DNA of 64,000 nt from Neoroseomonas eburnea (lineage in GTDB: Bacteria; Pseudomonadota; Alphaproteobacteria; Acetobacterales; Acetobacteraceae), in NCBI RefSeq assembly GCF_018129005.1, contig NZ_JAAEDL010000010.1, forward strand, positions 62,001-126,000, given 5' to 3'. Shown here one piece after another: positions 1 through 7,891 of this stretch; positions within the stretch are counted from its first letter, which is position 1, and each line of letters opens with the position of its first letter. The translations under genes were made by a program, and so were the position numbers. Below the pieces are notes generated by a model. That model was not told where the DNA came from and made no database searches. It was given only the letters and a program-made list of their open reading frames with translations.

Positions 1-696
1 GGCCGCACCCTGGTGTTCAGCCGCACCAAGCACGGCGCCGACCGCATCGTGAAGCAGCTCGACCAGGACGGCATCACCGCCAACGCCATCCACGGCAACA
101 AGGCGCAGAACGCGCGCGAACGGGCGCTCGCCGCCTTCCGCGACGGCTCCGCGCCGGTGCTGGTGGCGACCGACATCGCCGCCCGCGGCATCGACGTGGA
201 CGGCGTGACGCACGTCATCCAGTTCGACCTGCCGGAAGTGCCGGAGACCTATGTGCACCGCATCGGCCGCACGGCCCGCGCGGGTGCCTCCGGCGAGGCG
301 ATCGCCCTCTGCTCCCACGAGGACCGCGACAAGCTGCGCGCGATCGAGAAGCTGATCCGCATGCAGATCCCTTCCGAGCAGCGCCCCGGCGCGACGCCGG
401 AGGAAGCCGCCGCGCAGCGCGAGGCGCCGCGTCCGCCGCGCCAGCCGCAGCCCCCGCGCGGCGCGCACAAGCCGCAGCGGCAGTCGCAGCACCGCCCGGC
501 AGGGCACTCCAAGCCGGCGCGCCCGGCGGCCGAGGCCAGCCGTGCCGCGGAAGCGCCGCGCAACAGCGGCGGTGACGCCCCGCGCCGCCGCCCCGCTGCC
601 CCGGCGGCCGAAGCCTCGCGGCGCGACCGGTCCTGGCGGGAAGCCGATTTCCGCGACGGCACGCCGGCGCCGGCGTTCCTGCGCCGCGGGCGCTGA
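1..696 (+). CDS. DEAD-box RNA helicase, C-terminal part (5' end outside window)
   Basis: ATP-dependent RNA helicase, RhlE-like, acting in RNA remodelling in the cytoplasm. Only the second RecA-like domain and the tail are visible, 231 residues in frame from the first base. Motif IV (VFSRTK) is at visible residues 5-10, motif V ([11 protein letters not shown]) at 56-66 and motif VI ([10 protein letters not shown]) at 86-95. From about residue 125 the chain becomes a low-complexity Arg/Pro/Ala-rich basic tail typical of RhlE-type helicases and presumably RNA-binding. The ATPase motifs lie upstream of the window. The family call is firm; the exact subfamily (RhlE rather than DbpA or CsdA) is inferred from the tail. 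Confidence 0.93.
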   Translation, partial: GRTLVFSRTKHGADRIVKQLDQDGITANAIHGNKAQNARERALAAFRDGSAPVLVATDIAARGIDVDGVTHVIQFDLPEVPETYVHRIGRTARAGASGEAIALCSHEDRDKLRAIEKLIRMQIPSEQRPGATPEEAAAQREAPRPPRQPQPPRGAHKPQRQSQHRPAGHSKPARPAAEASRAAEAPRNSGGDAPRRRPAAPAAEASRRDRSWREADFRDGTPAPAFLRRGR

Positions 697-701
697 AGGG
701 C

Positions 702-729
702 GGGGGGAGGGAACTCCCCCCCCCACCCG
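702..729 (+). terminator. G/C hairpin after helicase gene
   Basis: Six bases after the helicase stop codon a perfect 8-bp stem GGGGGGAG / CTCCCCCC with a GGAA loop can form. No U-tract follows, so it is either a factor-assisted terminator or a half copy of the G-rich/C-rich intergenic element seen complete at 19.5, 36.0, 37.4 and 59.9 kb. Confidence 0.5.
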
Positions 730-736
730 CCACCTT

Positions 737-925
737 ATACCAGCGGCCGCTATCCGCGACCGCGGGTATCCGCCCTTTCATGCCCTCGGACGCCGGGCGC
801 AAACCTCCGGTTTGCCTGGCTTCGCCGGACCACCGGCGGGCCGCATTCCGGCTCCCCGGTCACCTTGCAAGGCAAGGTGACCGGGTTCCCGTCGCGGCCT
901 CGGCACGAGTCAAGAACTCGTGCCG
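737..925 (-). repeat. Structured intergenic repeat family 2, copy I (inverted)
   Basis: This stretch is the reverse complement of 2192-2381, near-identical over about 137 bases between the GGCACGAG arm and the CCGGGCGC motif. It carries several internal hairpins: GGCACGAGT/ACTCGTGCC (9 bp, 5-base loop), CGGTCACCTTG/CAAGGTGACCG (11 bp) and GCAAACC/GGTTTGC. The outer end is an imperfect ATACCAGCGG/CCGCGGGTAT dyad. With copy II it brackets the Bug gene as an inverted repeat. Nothing coding was recognised between here and the Bug start; the remaining about 130 bases must hold the Bug promoter. Confidence 0.85.
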
Positions 926-1056
926 CTCGTATTGCTTGTCGGTTCGCCCGGCCTCCGGCCGGGCGGGCGCGATTCTGCGCGCTTCCGTTTCACGTGCGCC
1001 GTCGGCCATGCTGCCGACATCGCCCCGCATGAAGGGCGACGTGACAGGGAGGCCCC

Positions 1057-2058
1057 ATGACCGACGCCCGCACCGCCCGTATCCGTGCGCCAATCGCACT
1101 TCTCGCCGCCGGGCTGCTGCCGCGCGCCGCGACGGCCCAGGCCGAGGACCCGGCTGCCTGGCCCTCCCGCCCCATCCGGCTGATCGCGCCCTATCCGCCA
1201 GGCGGGCAGACCGACATCGTCGGCCGTTGGCTCGCCGAGCGACTGCGTGCCCACCTGCCCCAGCCGATGATCGTCGAGAACCGCGCCGGCGCGCAGGGGA
1301 TGATCGGCACCCAGGCGGCGCTGCAGGCCCCGGCGGACGGCTACACGGTGCTCTACATCAACGCCTCGACCAGCCTCATCAACCCGGTGATCCACGCCAA
1401 TCCGGGTTATGACACGCTGCGCGACATGGCCCCCGTGGTCCAGTTCGGCACCGCCGCCCTGGTGCTGACGGTGCGGGCCGATCGACCGATCGCGAGCGTC
1501 GCCGACCTCGTCGCCGAAGCGCGCCGCCGGCCGGGCGAGCTCTCCTACGCCTCCTTCGGGGTCGGCTCCGCCTCGCACCTCTTCGGCGCGATGCTGGAGA
1601 AGGCAGCCGATATTCGCATGTCCCACATCCCCTACCGCGGTTCCGCCCCCGCGGTGCAGGACGTGATCGCCGGACACGCCTTCCTGTCCATCAACGACGA
1701 AGCGGTGAGCATCCCGCAGATCCGCGACGGCCGGCTGAAGCCGCTCGCCGTCACCGGGCCGGTGCGCATTCCGGCCCTGCCTGACGTTCCCACCTTCGCC
1801 GAGGCAGGCTATCCCGGCGGGCTGGAACTGCTCGGCTTCAACGGCCTGGTGATGCGTTCGGGCACCCACCCCACCATCATCCGCCGCTTCTCCGATGCCG
1901 TCCTCGCCGCGATCGGCGCGCCCGAAGCACGCGAGCGCCTGCGCGTCATGGGTCTCGAGCCGACCCTGCTCGGGCCCGAGGCCTTCGCTGCGCAGCTTCG
2001 CCGCGATGCCGGCCCATGGGGGCAGGCGGCGCGCGATTCGGGCGCCCGGGTGGAGTGA
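1057..2058 (+). CDS. Bug-family (TctC-like) periplasmic solute-binding receptor
   Basis: Periplasmic receptor of the tripartite tricarboxylate transporter type; family members bind carboxylates. The 333-residue length is normal. A Sec signal peptide spans about residues 1-29, ending ATAQA. The mature N-terminus shows the family signature RLIAPYPPGGQTDIVGRW (41-58) and VENRAGAQGMIG (73-84). The start is supported by an AGGGAGG ribosome site seven bases upstream. No TctA/TctB membrane partner is adjacent, as is common for orphan Bug proteins in Acetobacteraceae and Burkholderiales, so the ligand is unknown. The gene sits alone between two inverted copies of a structured repeat, and its stop codon is the first base triplet of copy II. 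Confidence 0.9.
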   Translation: MTDARTARIRAPIALLAAGLLPRAATAQAEDPAAWPSRPIRLIAPYPPGGQTDIVGRWLAERLRAHLPQPMIVENRAGAQGMIGTQAALQAPADGYTVLYINASTSLINPVIHANPGYDTLRDMAPVVQFGTAALVLTVRADRPIASVADLVAEARRRPGELSYASFGVGSASHLFGAMLEKAADIRMSHIPYRGSAPAVQDVIAGHAFLSINDEAVSIPQIRDGRLKPLAVTGPVRIPALPDVPTFAEAGYPGGLELLGFNGLVMRSGTHPTIIRRFSDAVLAAIGAPEARERLRVMGLEPTLLGPEAFAAQLRRDAGPWGQAARDSGARVE

Positions 2059-2381
2059 TGCCGCCGAACCTTGCTGCCGACCTGTCGGCGGCGAGGCGCG
2101 GCGGTATCGCGCGCAGGGTTGGCGTGGCGGCTGCGCGCGAAACAAGGCGCTCGTGCCGAGCGAGCCGAAAGGCTGGCCGGTATGATACCGGCGGCACGAG
2201 TTCTTGACTCGTGCCGAGGCCGCGACGGGAACCCGGTCACCTTGCCTTGCAAGGTGACCGGGGAGCCGGAATGCGGCCCGCCGGTGGTCCGGCGAAGCCA
2301 GGCAAACCGGAGGTTTGCGCCCGGCGCCTGAGGGCACCAGAAGCCTCATGCCGGCGGTCGCGAAATGCGGCCGCTGGCATG
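2056..2381 (+). repeat. Structured intergenic repeat family 2, copy II
   Basis: A multi-hairpin element that begins on the TGA of the upstream Bug gene (TGATGCCGCCGAACCTTGC). It includes TATCGCGCGCAGG, the GGCACGAGT/ACTCGTGCC and CGGTCACCTTG/CAAGGTGACCG hairpins, and ends with the palindrome ATGCCGGCGG...CCGCTGGCAT. Copy III at 26.2-26.5 kb has the same order of blocks and also starts on a TGA. The lipB gene, convergent, ends 18 bases beyond. No coding potential was recognised. A role as bidirectional terminator or RNA-processing site is inferred. Confidence 0.85.
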
Positions 2382-2398
2382 ACGCGCAACGACGCCCC

Positions 2399-3061
2399 CT
2401 ATCCGAAGACTTCCGGCCAGGCCGCCATCAGCGCGGCGTCCGCTTCCTCCATCGTGGCCGGGATGCCGAGCGCATGCAGGCTCGTCACGCCATGCTCCGC
2501 GATGCCGCAGGGCACGATGCCGCCGAAATCCGCGAGGTCCGGATCGACGTTCAGCGCGATGCCGTGCCAGGCGACCCAGCGCGTCACCCGCACGCCGATG
2601 GCGGCGATCTTGTCCTCGCCCCCGGTCGCGCGGTTCACCACCCATAGGCCGATCCGGCCCTCCCGCCGCTCGGCCCGGACGTTGAACCGGTCGAGCGCGC
2701 GGATCAGCCATTCCTCAAGCCCATGGACATAGGCCCGGATGTCTCGCGCCGGCACCGTTCCGTGTGGCCGCGTCAGGTCGAGCATGACATAGGCCGTCCG
2801 CTGCCCCGGGCCGTGATAGGTCCATTGCCCGCCGCGCCCGGCGGCAAAGATGGGGAATCGGGCGTCCCGAAGATCCTCCGGCTTCGCCGAGGTGCCGGCG
2901 GTGTAGGTCGGCTCGTGCTCGACGAGCCAGATCCGTTCGCCCGCCTGGCCTTCGCGGATGGCCGCGACCCGCGCTTCCATGGCGGAGAGGGCCTCGGCGT
3001 AGGGCGTGCGGCCCTCGGCGACGATCCATTCAAGGGGGGGGTTTGCTGGGAACGCGGTCAT
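2399..3061 (-). CDS. lipB: Octanoyl-[acyl-carrier-protein]:protein N-octanoyltransferase LipB
   Basis: Transfers octanoate from octanoyl-ACP to the lipoyl domains of 2-oxoacid dehydrogenases and the glycine cleavage H protein, the first step of endogenous lipoate synthesis (LipA follows). It has 220 residues, the usual length. Family signatures are [12 protein letters not shown] (76-87), the lysine of KIAAIGVR (Lys151) and the catalytic cysteine in IVPCGI (Cys185). The gene is single, with its start about 30 bases from the divergent tRNA-Leu, and lipA is not in the window. It converges on repeat family 2 copy II. A very secure call. Confidence 0.97.
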   Translation of the reverse strand: MTAFPANPPLEWIVAEGRTPYAEALSAMEARVAAIREGQAGERIWLVEHEPTYTAGTSAKPEDLRDARFPIFAAGRGGQWTYHGPGQRTAYVMLDLTRPHGTVPARDIRAYVHGLEEWLIRALDRFNVRAERREGRIGLWVVNRATGGEDKIAAIGVRVTRWVAWHGIALNVDPDLADFGGIVPCGIAEHGVTSLHALGIPATMEEADAALMAAWPEVFG

Positions 3062-3091
3062 GGGTTATACGCCGCGCCCTCTACCGGATTT

Positions 3092-3177
3092 GCGGTCGTG
3101 GCGGAATGGTAGACGCGCCAGCTTGAGGTGCTGGTGGGGGCAACCCCGTGGAAGTTCGAATCTTCTCGACCGCACCA
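3092..3177 (+). tRNA. tRNA-Leu (anticodon GAG)
   Basis: An 86-base class II tRNA with encoded CCA. The acceptor stem GCGGTCG pairs perfectly with CGACCGC. The anticodon stem CCAGC/GCTGG encloses loop TTGAGGT, placing GAG at 3125-3127 to read CUC/CUU leucine codons. A long variable arm (GGGG CAA CCCC) and T-arm containing TTCGAAT follow. The large variable arm and discriminator A agree with leucine identity. Confidence 0.97.
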
Positions 3178-3493
3178 GTTTCCTGATCCCTCAGACGCCG
3201 GGCGGGCCGCATCCGCGGCCCTTGGCTTCGCGCCGTGCGCTGGCGTGTTGGTGAGGGCGGTTGGTCCGGGCGCGGTCGCGCCGTGCGCTCCCGGCCCGAG
3301 GCAGGGCCTCGGGCCGAGATTTTCCGATGCACCTGATGCCGGCGCCCGCATTCGCGGGCTTGGCGTTCGCGCGGCCTTGGCGCGCTGGCGGCGGCTGGTG
3401 GTCGTGCCGAATTGGCAATCCCGGCAGCAGATGGCGGGGTCCGGGGGGCGCCGCGCCCCCCGGCGGAGCGCGAGGCGGAGCCTCGCAGGCGCC
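3178..3493. other. Intergenic stretch without recognised gene
   Basis: 316 bases between the tRNA and the end of a minus-strand hypothetical gene. It holds a CCGAGG/CCTCGG inverted repeat and, nearest the hypothetical gene, a strong G/C palindrome listed separately. No reading frame here has a ribosome site plus protein-like composition on either strand. Confidence 0.6.
3441..3463 (-). terminator. Perfect G/C palindrome downstream of hypothetical gene
   Basis: CCGGGGGGCGC and GCGCCCCCCGG form an 11-bp perfect stem around a single central base, about 30 bases beyond the stop codon of the minus-strand gene. Its location suggests transcription end of that operon. There is no U-tract, so the assignment is tentative. 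Confidence 0.45.
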
Positions 3494-3847
3494 TCACGCC
3501 GCCAGTGCCAGCCTGCGCTGCAGGTCGTGCCACTGCTCCGGGGCGAGGCTCGTCTTGGCCGAGCCTTCGATCACCGCCACCACCGTCTCGTCCTCCGCCA
3601 CCGCCCGGGCCTGTGCCACGAACGCCGCACGTTCCGGCGCGCCCATCGCCGGCAGCATCAGGGTCAGGATGGCCTGGGCCCGCGCCAGCGGGATCGCCGC
3701 GAGCATGCGCTGCTCCAGCGCGCGCAGTTCCTCCTCCGTTAGCAGGGATTGCAGCAACTGCCGCAGCGCCTCCTGCCGCGACCGCGGTGGCGGGCCGAAG
3801 AGATCCTCCCGCGTGGGCGCGGGGCGATTGTCGTTCATGGTCAGCAT
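3494..3847 (-). CDS. Conserved-looking hypothetical protein, helical
   Basis: 117 residues, not recognised. It is predicted soluble and mostly alpha-helical: a polar N-terminus (to about residue 24), then Leu/Ala/Glu-rich stretches such as LLTEEELRALEQRML and LARAQAILTLMLPAMG. There are no cysteines, signal peptide or membrane segment. The chosen start has GAGGACGG eight bases upstream; a second ATG three codons later lacks a ribosome site. It lies 76 bases beyond the VOC gene on the same strand, separated from it by a strong hairpin, so it may be its own transcript. Confidence 0.65.
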   Translation of the reverse strand: MLTMNDNRPAPTREDLFGPPPRSRQEALRQLLQSLLTEEELRALEQRMLAAIPLARAQAILTLMLPAMGAPERAAFVAQARAVAEDETVVAVIEGSAKTSLAPEQWHDLQRRLALAA

Positions 3848-3881
3848 GGGTCCGTCCTCGGGATCCGTGCGGGTCTTCGAC

Positions 3882-3914
3882 CCGGCCCCCGCGCCGCACG
3901 CCGCGGGGGGCCGG
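3882..3914 (-). terminator. Hairpin between VOC gene and hypothetical gene
   Basis: CCGGCCCCCGCG and CGCGGGGGGCCGG pair over about 12 bp with one bulged base and an eight-base loop, ten bases past the VOC stop codon on the minus strand. It probably ends the cytochrome-GST-VOC transcript. No U-tract is seen. Confidence 0.45.
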
Positions 3915-3923
3915 CTTTGGTGC

Positions 3924-4427
3924 TCAGGCGGCCGTGGCCTTGCGCCGCTGCCAGGCCTCGAGCTTGTCCCGCGCCTTGTTGCGCGCCGGGTCCATCGCCG
4001 CGTCGTGGGATGCGGTCTTCGCCGTCAGTTCCACCACGTAGCCGTCGGGGTCGCGGAAGTAGATCGAGCGCATGGCGCCATGATCCGCCGGCCCGCGCGT
4101 CTCGATCCCCGCCGCGCGCCCGCGGGCGAGCATCGGTTCCAGCGCCTCGGGCGCCACCTCCATCGCGACATGCAGGTCGAAATCGTGCTGCGCCTTGAAG
4201 GGGAAGGGGCTGTCCGGCACCTCGAAGAAGGCCAGGAAGCTGCCGTCGCCCAGCCGGTAGAAGCTGTGCAGCACGGAGGTCGAGCGCCCCGTCTTGGTCT
4301 GCTCGATGACGAAGGCCTCGGCCAGGGGCAGGCCGAGGAAATCCTCGTAGAAGCGCCGGGTCGCGCCGGAATCGCTGCAGCGATAGGCGACGTGGTGGAA
4401 GGCCCTCACGGGGGCGGGCGCGTCCAT
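3924..4427 (-). CDS. VOC-superfamily (glyoxalase-like) protein
   Basis: A vicinal-oxygen-chelate fold protein of about 167 residues; members are metal-dependent dioxygenases, glyoxalases or resistance proteins. The visible paired motifs carry the usual metal ligands: FHHVAYRC near the N-terminus, FDLHVAMEV mid-chain and DPDGYVVELTAKT near the C-terminus. The ATG overlaps the TGA of the upstream GST by one base (TGATG), so the two are translationally coupled; a GTG one codon earlier is possible. Being last in an operon with a GST suggests detoxification or aromatic/thiol-conjugate metabolism. The substrate cannot be named. Confidence 0.85.
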   Translation of the reverse strand: MDAPAPVRAFHHVAYRCSDSGATRRFYEDFLGLPLAEAFVIEQTKTGRSTSVLHSFYRLGDGSFLAFFEVPDSPFPFKAQHDFDLHVAMEVAPEALEPMLARGRAAGIETRGPADHGAMRSIYFRDPDGYVVELTAKTASHDAAMDPARNKARDKLEAWQRRKATAA

Positions 4428-5095
4428 CACGCGGCCCTCCGCGCGAGCGTCGCGTCACGCCATGCCTCGAAGCCGCGGTTCGCGGCCGCCCAGGACGGCC
4501 GCGCCTTCATCGCCGCGATCCAGCGCACCACGCGGCGGTGGGCGGAGAAATCCTCGCCGATCATCTCGCCGATGGTGGTGAAGGCCACGCCGAGGAAATC
4601 CGCCAGGTTCGGCTGCGCGCCGCCGAGGAAGGCCCCGCCGTCGGAGAGCATGTGGTCGTTGAGGATGCGCAGCAGCGACTGCGCCTCGTGCCGGGCCGCG
4701 CCCGTCACCGCCTCCTGCACGCCCGGGCCCGCATGGGCCGTGTGCGGCATCACGACGGGGTAGACGATGCCGTAGCCGAAGGTCCGGTAGAAGCCGGTGT
4801 TGAACCAGTCCATCTGCGCGTTGACCCGCGCCCGCCCGCGCGGATCGGCCGGATAGGCCGGGGAGCCCGAGACCTCCGCCAGGTACTTCAGGATCGCCGA
4901 GGATTCCGTCAGCAGGAATCCGTCATCCTCCAGCACCGGCACCTTGCCGTTGGGGTTCTTCGCCAGGAAGGCGGGCTGCGTCTGCTCGCCGGCGAAGAGG
5001 TCCACGGGCACCAGCTCCAGCGGGATGCCCGCCTCATGCGCGAACATCACGATCGGACGGCAGGTGGTGGAGCCGTCGAAATAGTGGAGTTTCAT
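4427..5095 (-). CDS. Glutathione S-transferase family protein
   Basis: 222 residues. The thioredoxin-fold N-terminal domain starts MKLHYFDGSTTCRPI, with Ser9/Cys12 at the usual active-site position. The GSH-binding NPNGKVPVLEDDGFLLTES segment follows, then the helical C-terminal domain with an NLADF motif. The chosen start has a strong AAGGAG site; an in-frame upstream extension is arginine-rich and unlikely to be translated. Upstream is an unknown periplasmic gene (17 bases away); downstream is the coupled VOC gene. Cytoplasmic conjugation or isomerisation using glutathione is inferred. Confidence 0.92.
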   Translation of the reverse strand: MKLHYFDGSTTCRPIVMFAHEAGIPLELVPVDLFAGEQTQPAFLAKNPNGKVPVLEDDGFLLTESSAILKYLAEVSGSPAYPADPRGRARVNAQMDWFNTGFYRTFGYGIVYPVVMPHTAHAGPGVQEAVTGAARHEAQSLLRILNDHMLSDGGAFLGGAQPNLADFLGVAFTTIGEMIGEDFSAHRRVVRWIAAMKARPSWAAANRGFEAWRDATLARRAA

Positions 5096-5111
5096 GGTCC
5101 GTCTCCTTCGT

Positions 5112-5774
5112 TCAGCGCGTCGCCGGTGCGGGATGCGCATGCGTCACGATGGCGGTCGGCTGCTCCATCAGCGCGTAGGGATGCCCTGCGCAGCCAACGC
5201 CCGGGTTGGTGGCGTTGAACAGCCCGGCCGGGTTCTCCTTCCATAGCCAGACATGCAGGTCGTAGTGGTGCAGTTCGCGCGGCATCAGCGGCTCGTGCCC
5301 TTCCATCGGCCCGTCGAAGGGGCGGTCGAAGAGTGTCGGCCGCCCGGCGACGCCGGTCGCGAGCGGGATGAACCACTCGGCGGCGACCAGGCGCAGGCTG
5401 CCGCGTGGCCCCGGCTCGTAGACCAGGATCTGCGGCCGCATCGGGTCCGGCGTGGGGCCGATCAGCGTGGGGTTGATGAAATGCACCCCCATGCCGCCGA
5501 CCGGGTACTCCACGCAGCCCAGCGTCGAGAGATAGCCGTCGCGGATCGCCACCCGCGGGTCCTGGTACTTCGCCAGGGCGTCGCGCACCGCGGCGAGCTC
5601 GGGCGGCAGGTTCGGCGCGCGCATCGGCGCCGATGTGCGGTGCCGCGGCCCATGCCCGGTATGCCCCAAGGCCGTGGTGACGACGCTCGCGGCGAGCCCC
5701 GCGGCGAGCACCGCGCCGGCCAGCAGGAACCCCTTGCGGATGCTTGCCCGGCCCGATTTCGCATGCTGCGTCAT
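5112..5774 (-). CDS. Membrane-anchored or exported protein of unknown function
   Basis: 220 residues. An N-terminal hydrophobic segment (about 15-36) serves as anchor or signal. The rest resembles a conserved uncharacterised periplasmic family, with blocks GGMGVHFINPTLIG, QILVYEP, LVAAEWFIPL and a His/Trp-rich YDLHVWLWKENPAG followed by FNATNPGVGC. Only two cysteines remain in the exported part. The start is set by AAGGAGA six bases before ATG, although the same frame stays open upstream through the cytochrome gene. It lies 26 bases after the cytochrome c gene and before GST, so it likely serves a periplasmic redox or detoxification step. No function is assigned. Confidence 0.85.
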   Translation of the reverse strand: MTQHAKSGRASIRKGFLLAGAVLAAGLAASVVTTALGHTGHGPRHRTSAPMRAPNLPPELAAVRDALAKYQDPRVAIRDGYLSTLGCVEYPVGGMGVHFINPTLIGPTPDPMRPQILVYEPGPRGSLRLVAAEWFIPLATGVAGRPTLFDRPFDGPMEGHEPLMPRELHHYDLHVWLWKENPAGLFNATNPGVGCAGHPYALMEQPTAIVTHAHPAPATR

Positions 5775-5800
5775 GGCGCTTCTCCTTGGACGGGGCGCGG

Positions 5801-6307
5801 TCAGCGCCCGGGGACGACGACGGTGAGGTACGGCGCGGTCGGGGTCTCGCCGGCGCCGATCATGCGGGGCGTCTCGTTGCGCACAGGCGGCAGGCTGCGC
5901 AGGTAGCGCGCCAGCGCCCGCGCGTCGGCGTCGTTCAGCGCGGCGTAGGAATGCCAGGGCATGACCGGCGCCAGCACCCGCCCATCCGGCCGCACGCCGG
6001 TGCGCACGGCGCGGATGATCTCCGCCTCGCTCCAGCCGCCGAGGCCGGTCTCGCGGTCCGGCGTCAGGTTGGGCGGGTAGAAGACGCCGAGCCCGGGAAC
6101 GGCGAAGCCGACCTGCGAACCGGCGAGGTTCAGCCGCGGGTCGGGCTGGCCGGTCAGCGCGCCGCCGGTGTGGCAGCCGCCGCAATCCATGATGCGGGAG
6201 AGATACTCGCCGCGCGCATTGGGCCCGCCCGCCGCCTGCTGCGCCGCCGCCGGGGTGGCGGCGAACAGCGCGGCGGCGATGGCGGCACGGCTCAGGAAAC
6301 TGCTCAT
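5801..6307 (-). CDS. Periplasmic class I c-type cytochrome
   Basis: 168 residues with a signal peptide (1-22, ending AAAQQ). There is one haem attachment site CGGCH (Cys42-Cys45-His46), and a plausible distal Met116 in APVMPWHS. The spacing and the NLTPDRETGLGGW block resemble the cytochrome subunits that accept electrons from periplasmic dehydrogenases. It is the first gene of a four-gene minus-strand operon (cytochrome, unknown, GST, VOC). It probably shuttles electrons from a periplasmic oxidoreductase; the partner is not in the window unless the next gene is one. Confidence 0.92.
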   Translation of the reverse strand: MSSFLSRAAIAAALFAATPAAAQQAAGGPNARGEYLSRIMDCGGCHTGGALTGQPDPRLNLAGSQVGFAVPGLGVFYPPNLTPDRETGLGGWSEAEIIRAVRTGVRPDGRVLAPVMPWHSYAALNDADARALARYLRSLPPVRNETPRMIGAGETPTAPYLTVVVPGR

Positions 6308-6454
6308 CGATCACGCTCCTCGGTGGCGGAGGGCTCGGCCCTCGCGATGGCGCCACACTCGCGAACGCATCTTTCCGGAGCCATCGCCGGAGTTTTCCGG
6401 CGCTTTCCGGAAGCCTTCCCGGCGGTGACCGGCGTCACACGGCCGGGCCTGTCC
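6308..6454 (-). promoter_or_regulatory. Upstream region of cytochrome operon with repeated CCGGA/CCGGC motifs
   Basis: 147 bases. Within about 60 bases near 6374-6430 the motif TTTCCGG / TTTTCCGG recurs four times with spacing near one helical turn, a pattern compatible with cooperative regulator binding. The regulator gene that ends on the other side of this gap (HTH-TolB-TPR) is one candidate. This is inference from pattern only. Confidence 0.3.
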
Positions 6455-7891
6455 TCATTCCGGCACGCCGGCCTTCACCAGCCCTTCGACGAACACCTCC
6501 GCATGCGCGAAGCCCGCCAGGTTCCTGCGCAGCAGACCGACCCGGATCGGTGGCCCCATGCGGTCGCGCGCCACGATGTAGTCCTGCGCCTCCTCGATCC
6601 GCCCGAGATGGCCGCAGCAGGAGATCAGCGTGTTGTAATGGCCGAGATACTCCGCAAAGGCCGCAACCGACGCCCGCAGATGGGGCAGCGCCTCCTCGAA
6701 GCGCCGCGCGCCGAGCAGGGCGAGCCCGTGGACCGCCGTGTAGATGCCGGCGAAGCTGTCCATCGGGCTCATGCGCAGCGCGAGGCCGGTCTCGGCGATC
6801 GCTTCCTCCATCCGGCCTGCTCGCAGCAGGCCCCAGCCGTGCAGCGTGCGCCCCAGCGCGAAGCAGGGGTTGAGGTCCAGCGCCGCGCGCAGCTCGACGA
6901 GCCCCGCCTCGTGGTGCCGCGCGGAGGAGAGGCAGATCCCGTGCGTCATGCGTGCCCAGGGTTCCGTGGGATCGAGCGACACCGCCTCCGCCGCCTGGCG
7001 CGCCGCGAGGCGGTAGCCCTCCGCATTGTCCGGCCACCAGTAGCACAGCGCCGCCCACCAGGCCGCCCAGGCGAGCAGCGCATGCGCGCGCGCATAGCCG
7101 GGTTCGAGAGCGATCGCCTGTTCGAGCAGCCGCCGCGCCTCCTCGTTCTGCCGCCGCCCGACCTTGCTGATCAGCCCCATGGCCCGCACCGCGAGACCCC
7201 AGGCGGAGAGGTTCGCGGTCGGCCGCGCCGCGGCGCGGAAGCCTTCCTCGGCGTAGAGATGCGGTTCGATCGCGGCGACGACGTTGCGCGTGATCTCGTC
7301 CTGCACGGTGAAGATGTCGGAGAGCTCGCGGTCGTAGCGTTCGGCCCAGATATGCCGCCCGCTGCCGGCATCGACGAGCTGGCCGGTGACGCGGATGCGC
7401 CCGCCGGCGACGCGCACGCTGCCTTCCAGCACGTAGCGGACGCCGAGGTCGCGCGCGACCTCTCGCACGTCCACCGCGCGGCCCTTGAAGGTGAAGGTGG
7501 AATTGCGCGCGATGACGAACAGCCAGCGCAGCCGCGCGAGGTCGGTGGTGATGTCCTCGGTGATGCCGTCCGCCAGCCAGTCCTGGCTCGACGCATCGCC
7601 CATGAAGGTGAAGGGCAGCACGGCGATGGAGGGGGCGGCACCGTCCTCGGCCGGCGGGGGCACCGTGCCTGGCGCCATCTCGGGCAGGGCCGGGGCGGCG
7701 ACCGGCCCGCGCAGCGCGAGGCCCGTGGTGCCCTCGACCACCGCCAGGGTGCGGTCGGAAAAGAGCCCGACCAGAAGCTTGTCCACCGTCGAGCGGCCGA
7801 GACGGCTACGATGGGCGAATTCCTCGCGCGACAGCCTTTCGCGGGCGATCCAGTCCCGTACCAGGCCGGCGATGCGCTTCCGTTCCTCCAT
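6455..7891 (-). CDS. HTH - TolB-like - TPR protein (probable transcriptional regulator)
   Basis: 478 residues in three parts. A Cro/cI-type helix-turn-helix spans about 10-57 (REEFAHRSRLGRSTVDKLL). A TolB amino-terminal-like domain lies at about 87-195, with SIAVLPFTFMGD and DWLADGITEDITTDLAR. A tetratricopeptide array fills about 215-478. TolB-like plus TPR modules are usually fused to adenylate cyclase or winged-helix domains in alphaproteobacteria; here a small xenogeneic-repressor-like HTH replaces them. No membrane segment was seen. It is divergent from maeB (164-base shared promoter region) and lies upstream of the cytochrome operon on the same strand. Targets are unknown. Confidence 0.88.
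   Translation of the reverse strand: MEERKRIAGLVRDWIARERLSREEFAHRSRLGRSTVDKLLVGLFSDRTLAVVEGTTGLALRGPVAAPALPEMAPGTVPPPAEDGAAPSIAVLPFTFMGDASSQDWLADGITEDITTDLARLRWLFVIARNSTFTFKGRAVDVREVARDLGVRYVLEGSVRVAGGRIRVTGQLVDAGSGRHIWAERYDRELSDIFTVQDEITRNVVAAIEPHLYAEEGFRAAARPTANLSAWGLAVRAMGLISKVGRRQNEEARRLLEQAIALEPGYARAHALLAWAAWWAALCYWWPDNAEGYRLAARQAAEAVSLDPTEPWARMTHGICLSSARHHEAGLVELRAALDLNPCFALGRTLHGWGLLRAGRMEEAIAETGLALRMSPMDSFAGIYTAVHGLALLGARRFEEALPHLRASVAAFAEYLGHYNTLISCCGHLGRIEEAQDYIVARDRMGPPIRVGLLRRNLAGFAHAEVFVEGLVKAGVPE

Noticed and set aside
780-1412. Plus-strand 210-codon frame and its twin on the minus strand ending at 2349, which share almost 50 identical residues
   Set aside because: The identity comes from the inverted intergenic repeat, not from related proteins; both run over the real Bug gene. 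It was kept only as evidence for the repeat.
5775-6356. A longer version of the unknown periplasmic protein reading through the cytochrome gene
   Set aside because: The upstream part is an out-of-frame translation of the cytochrome; an AAGGAGA site and a signal/anchor at the internal ATG define the true start.
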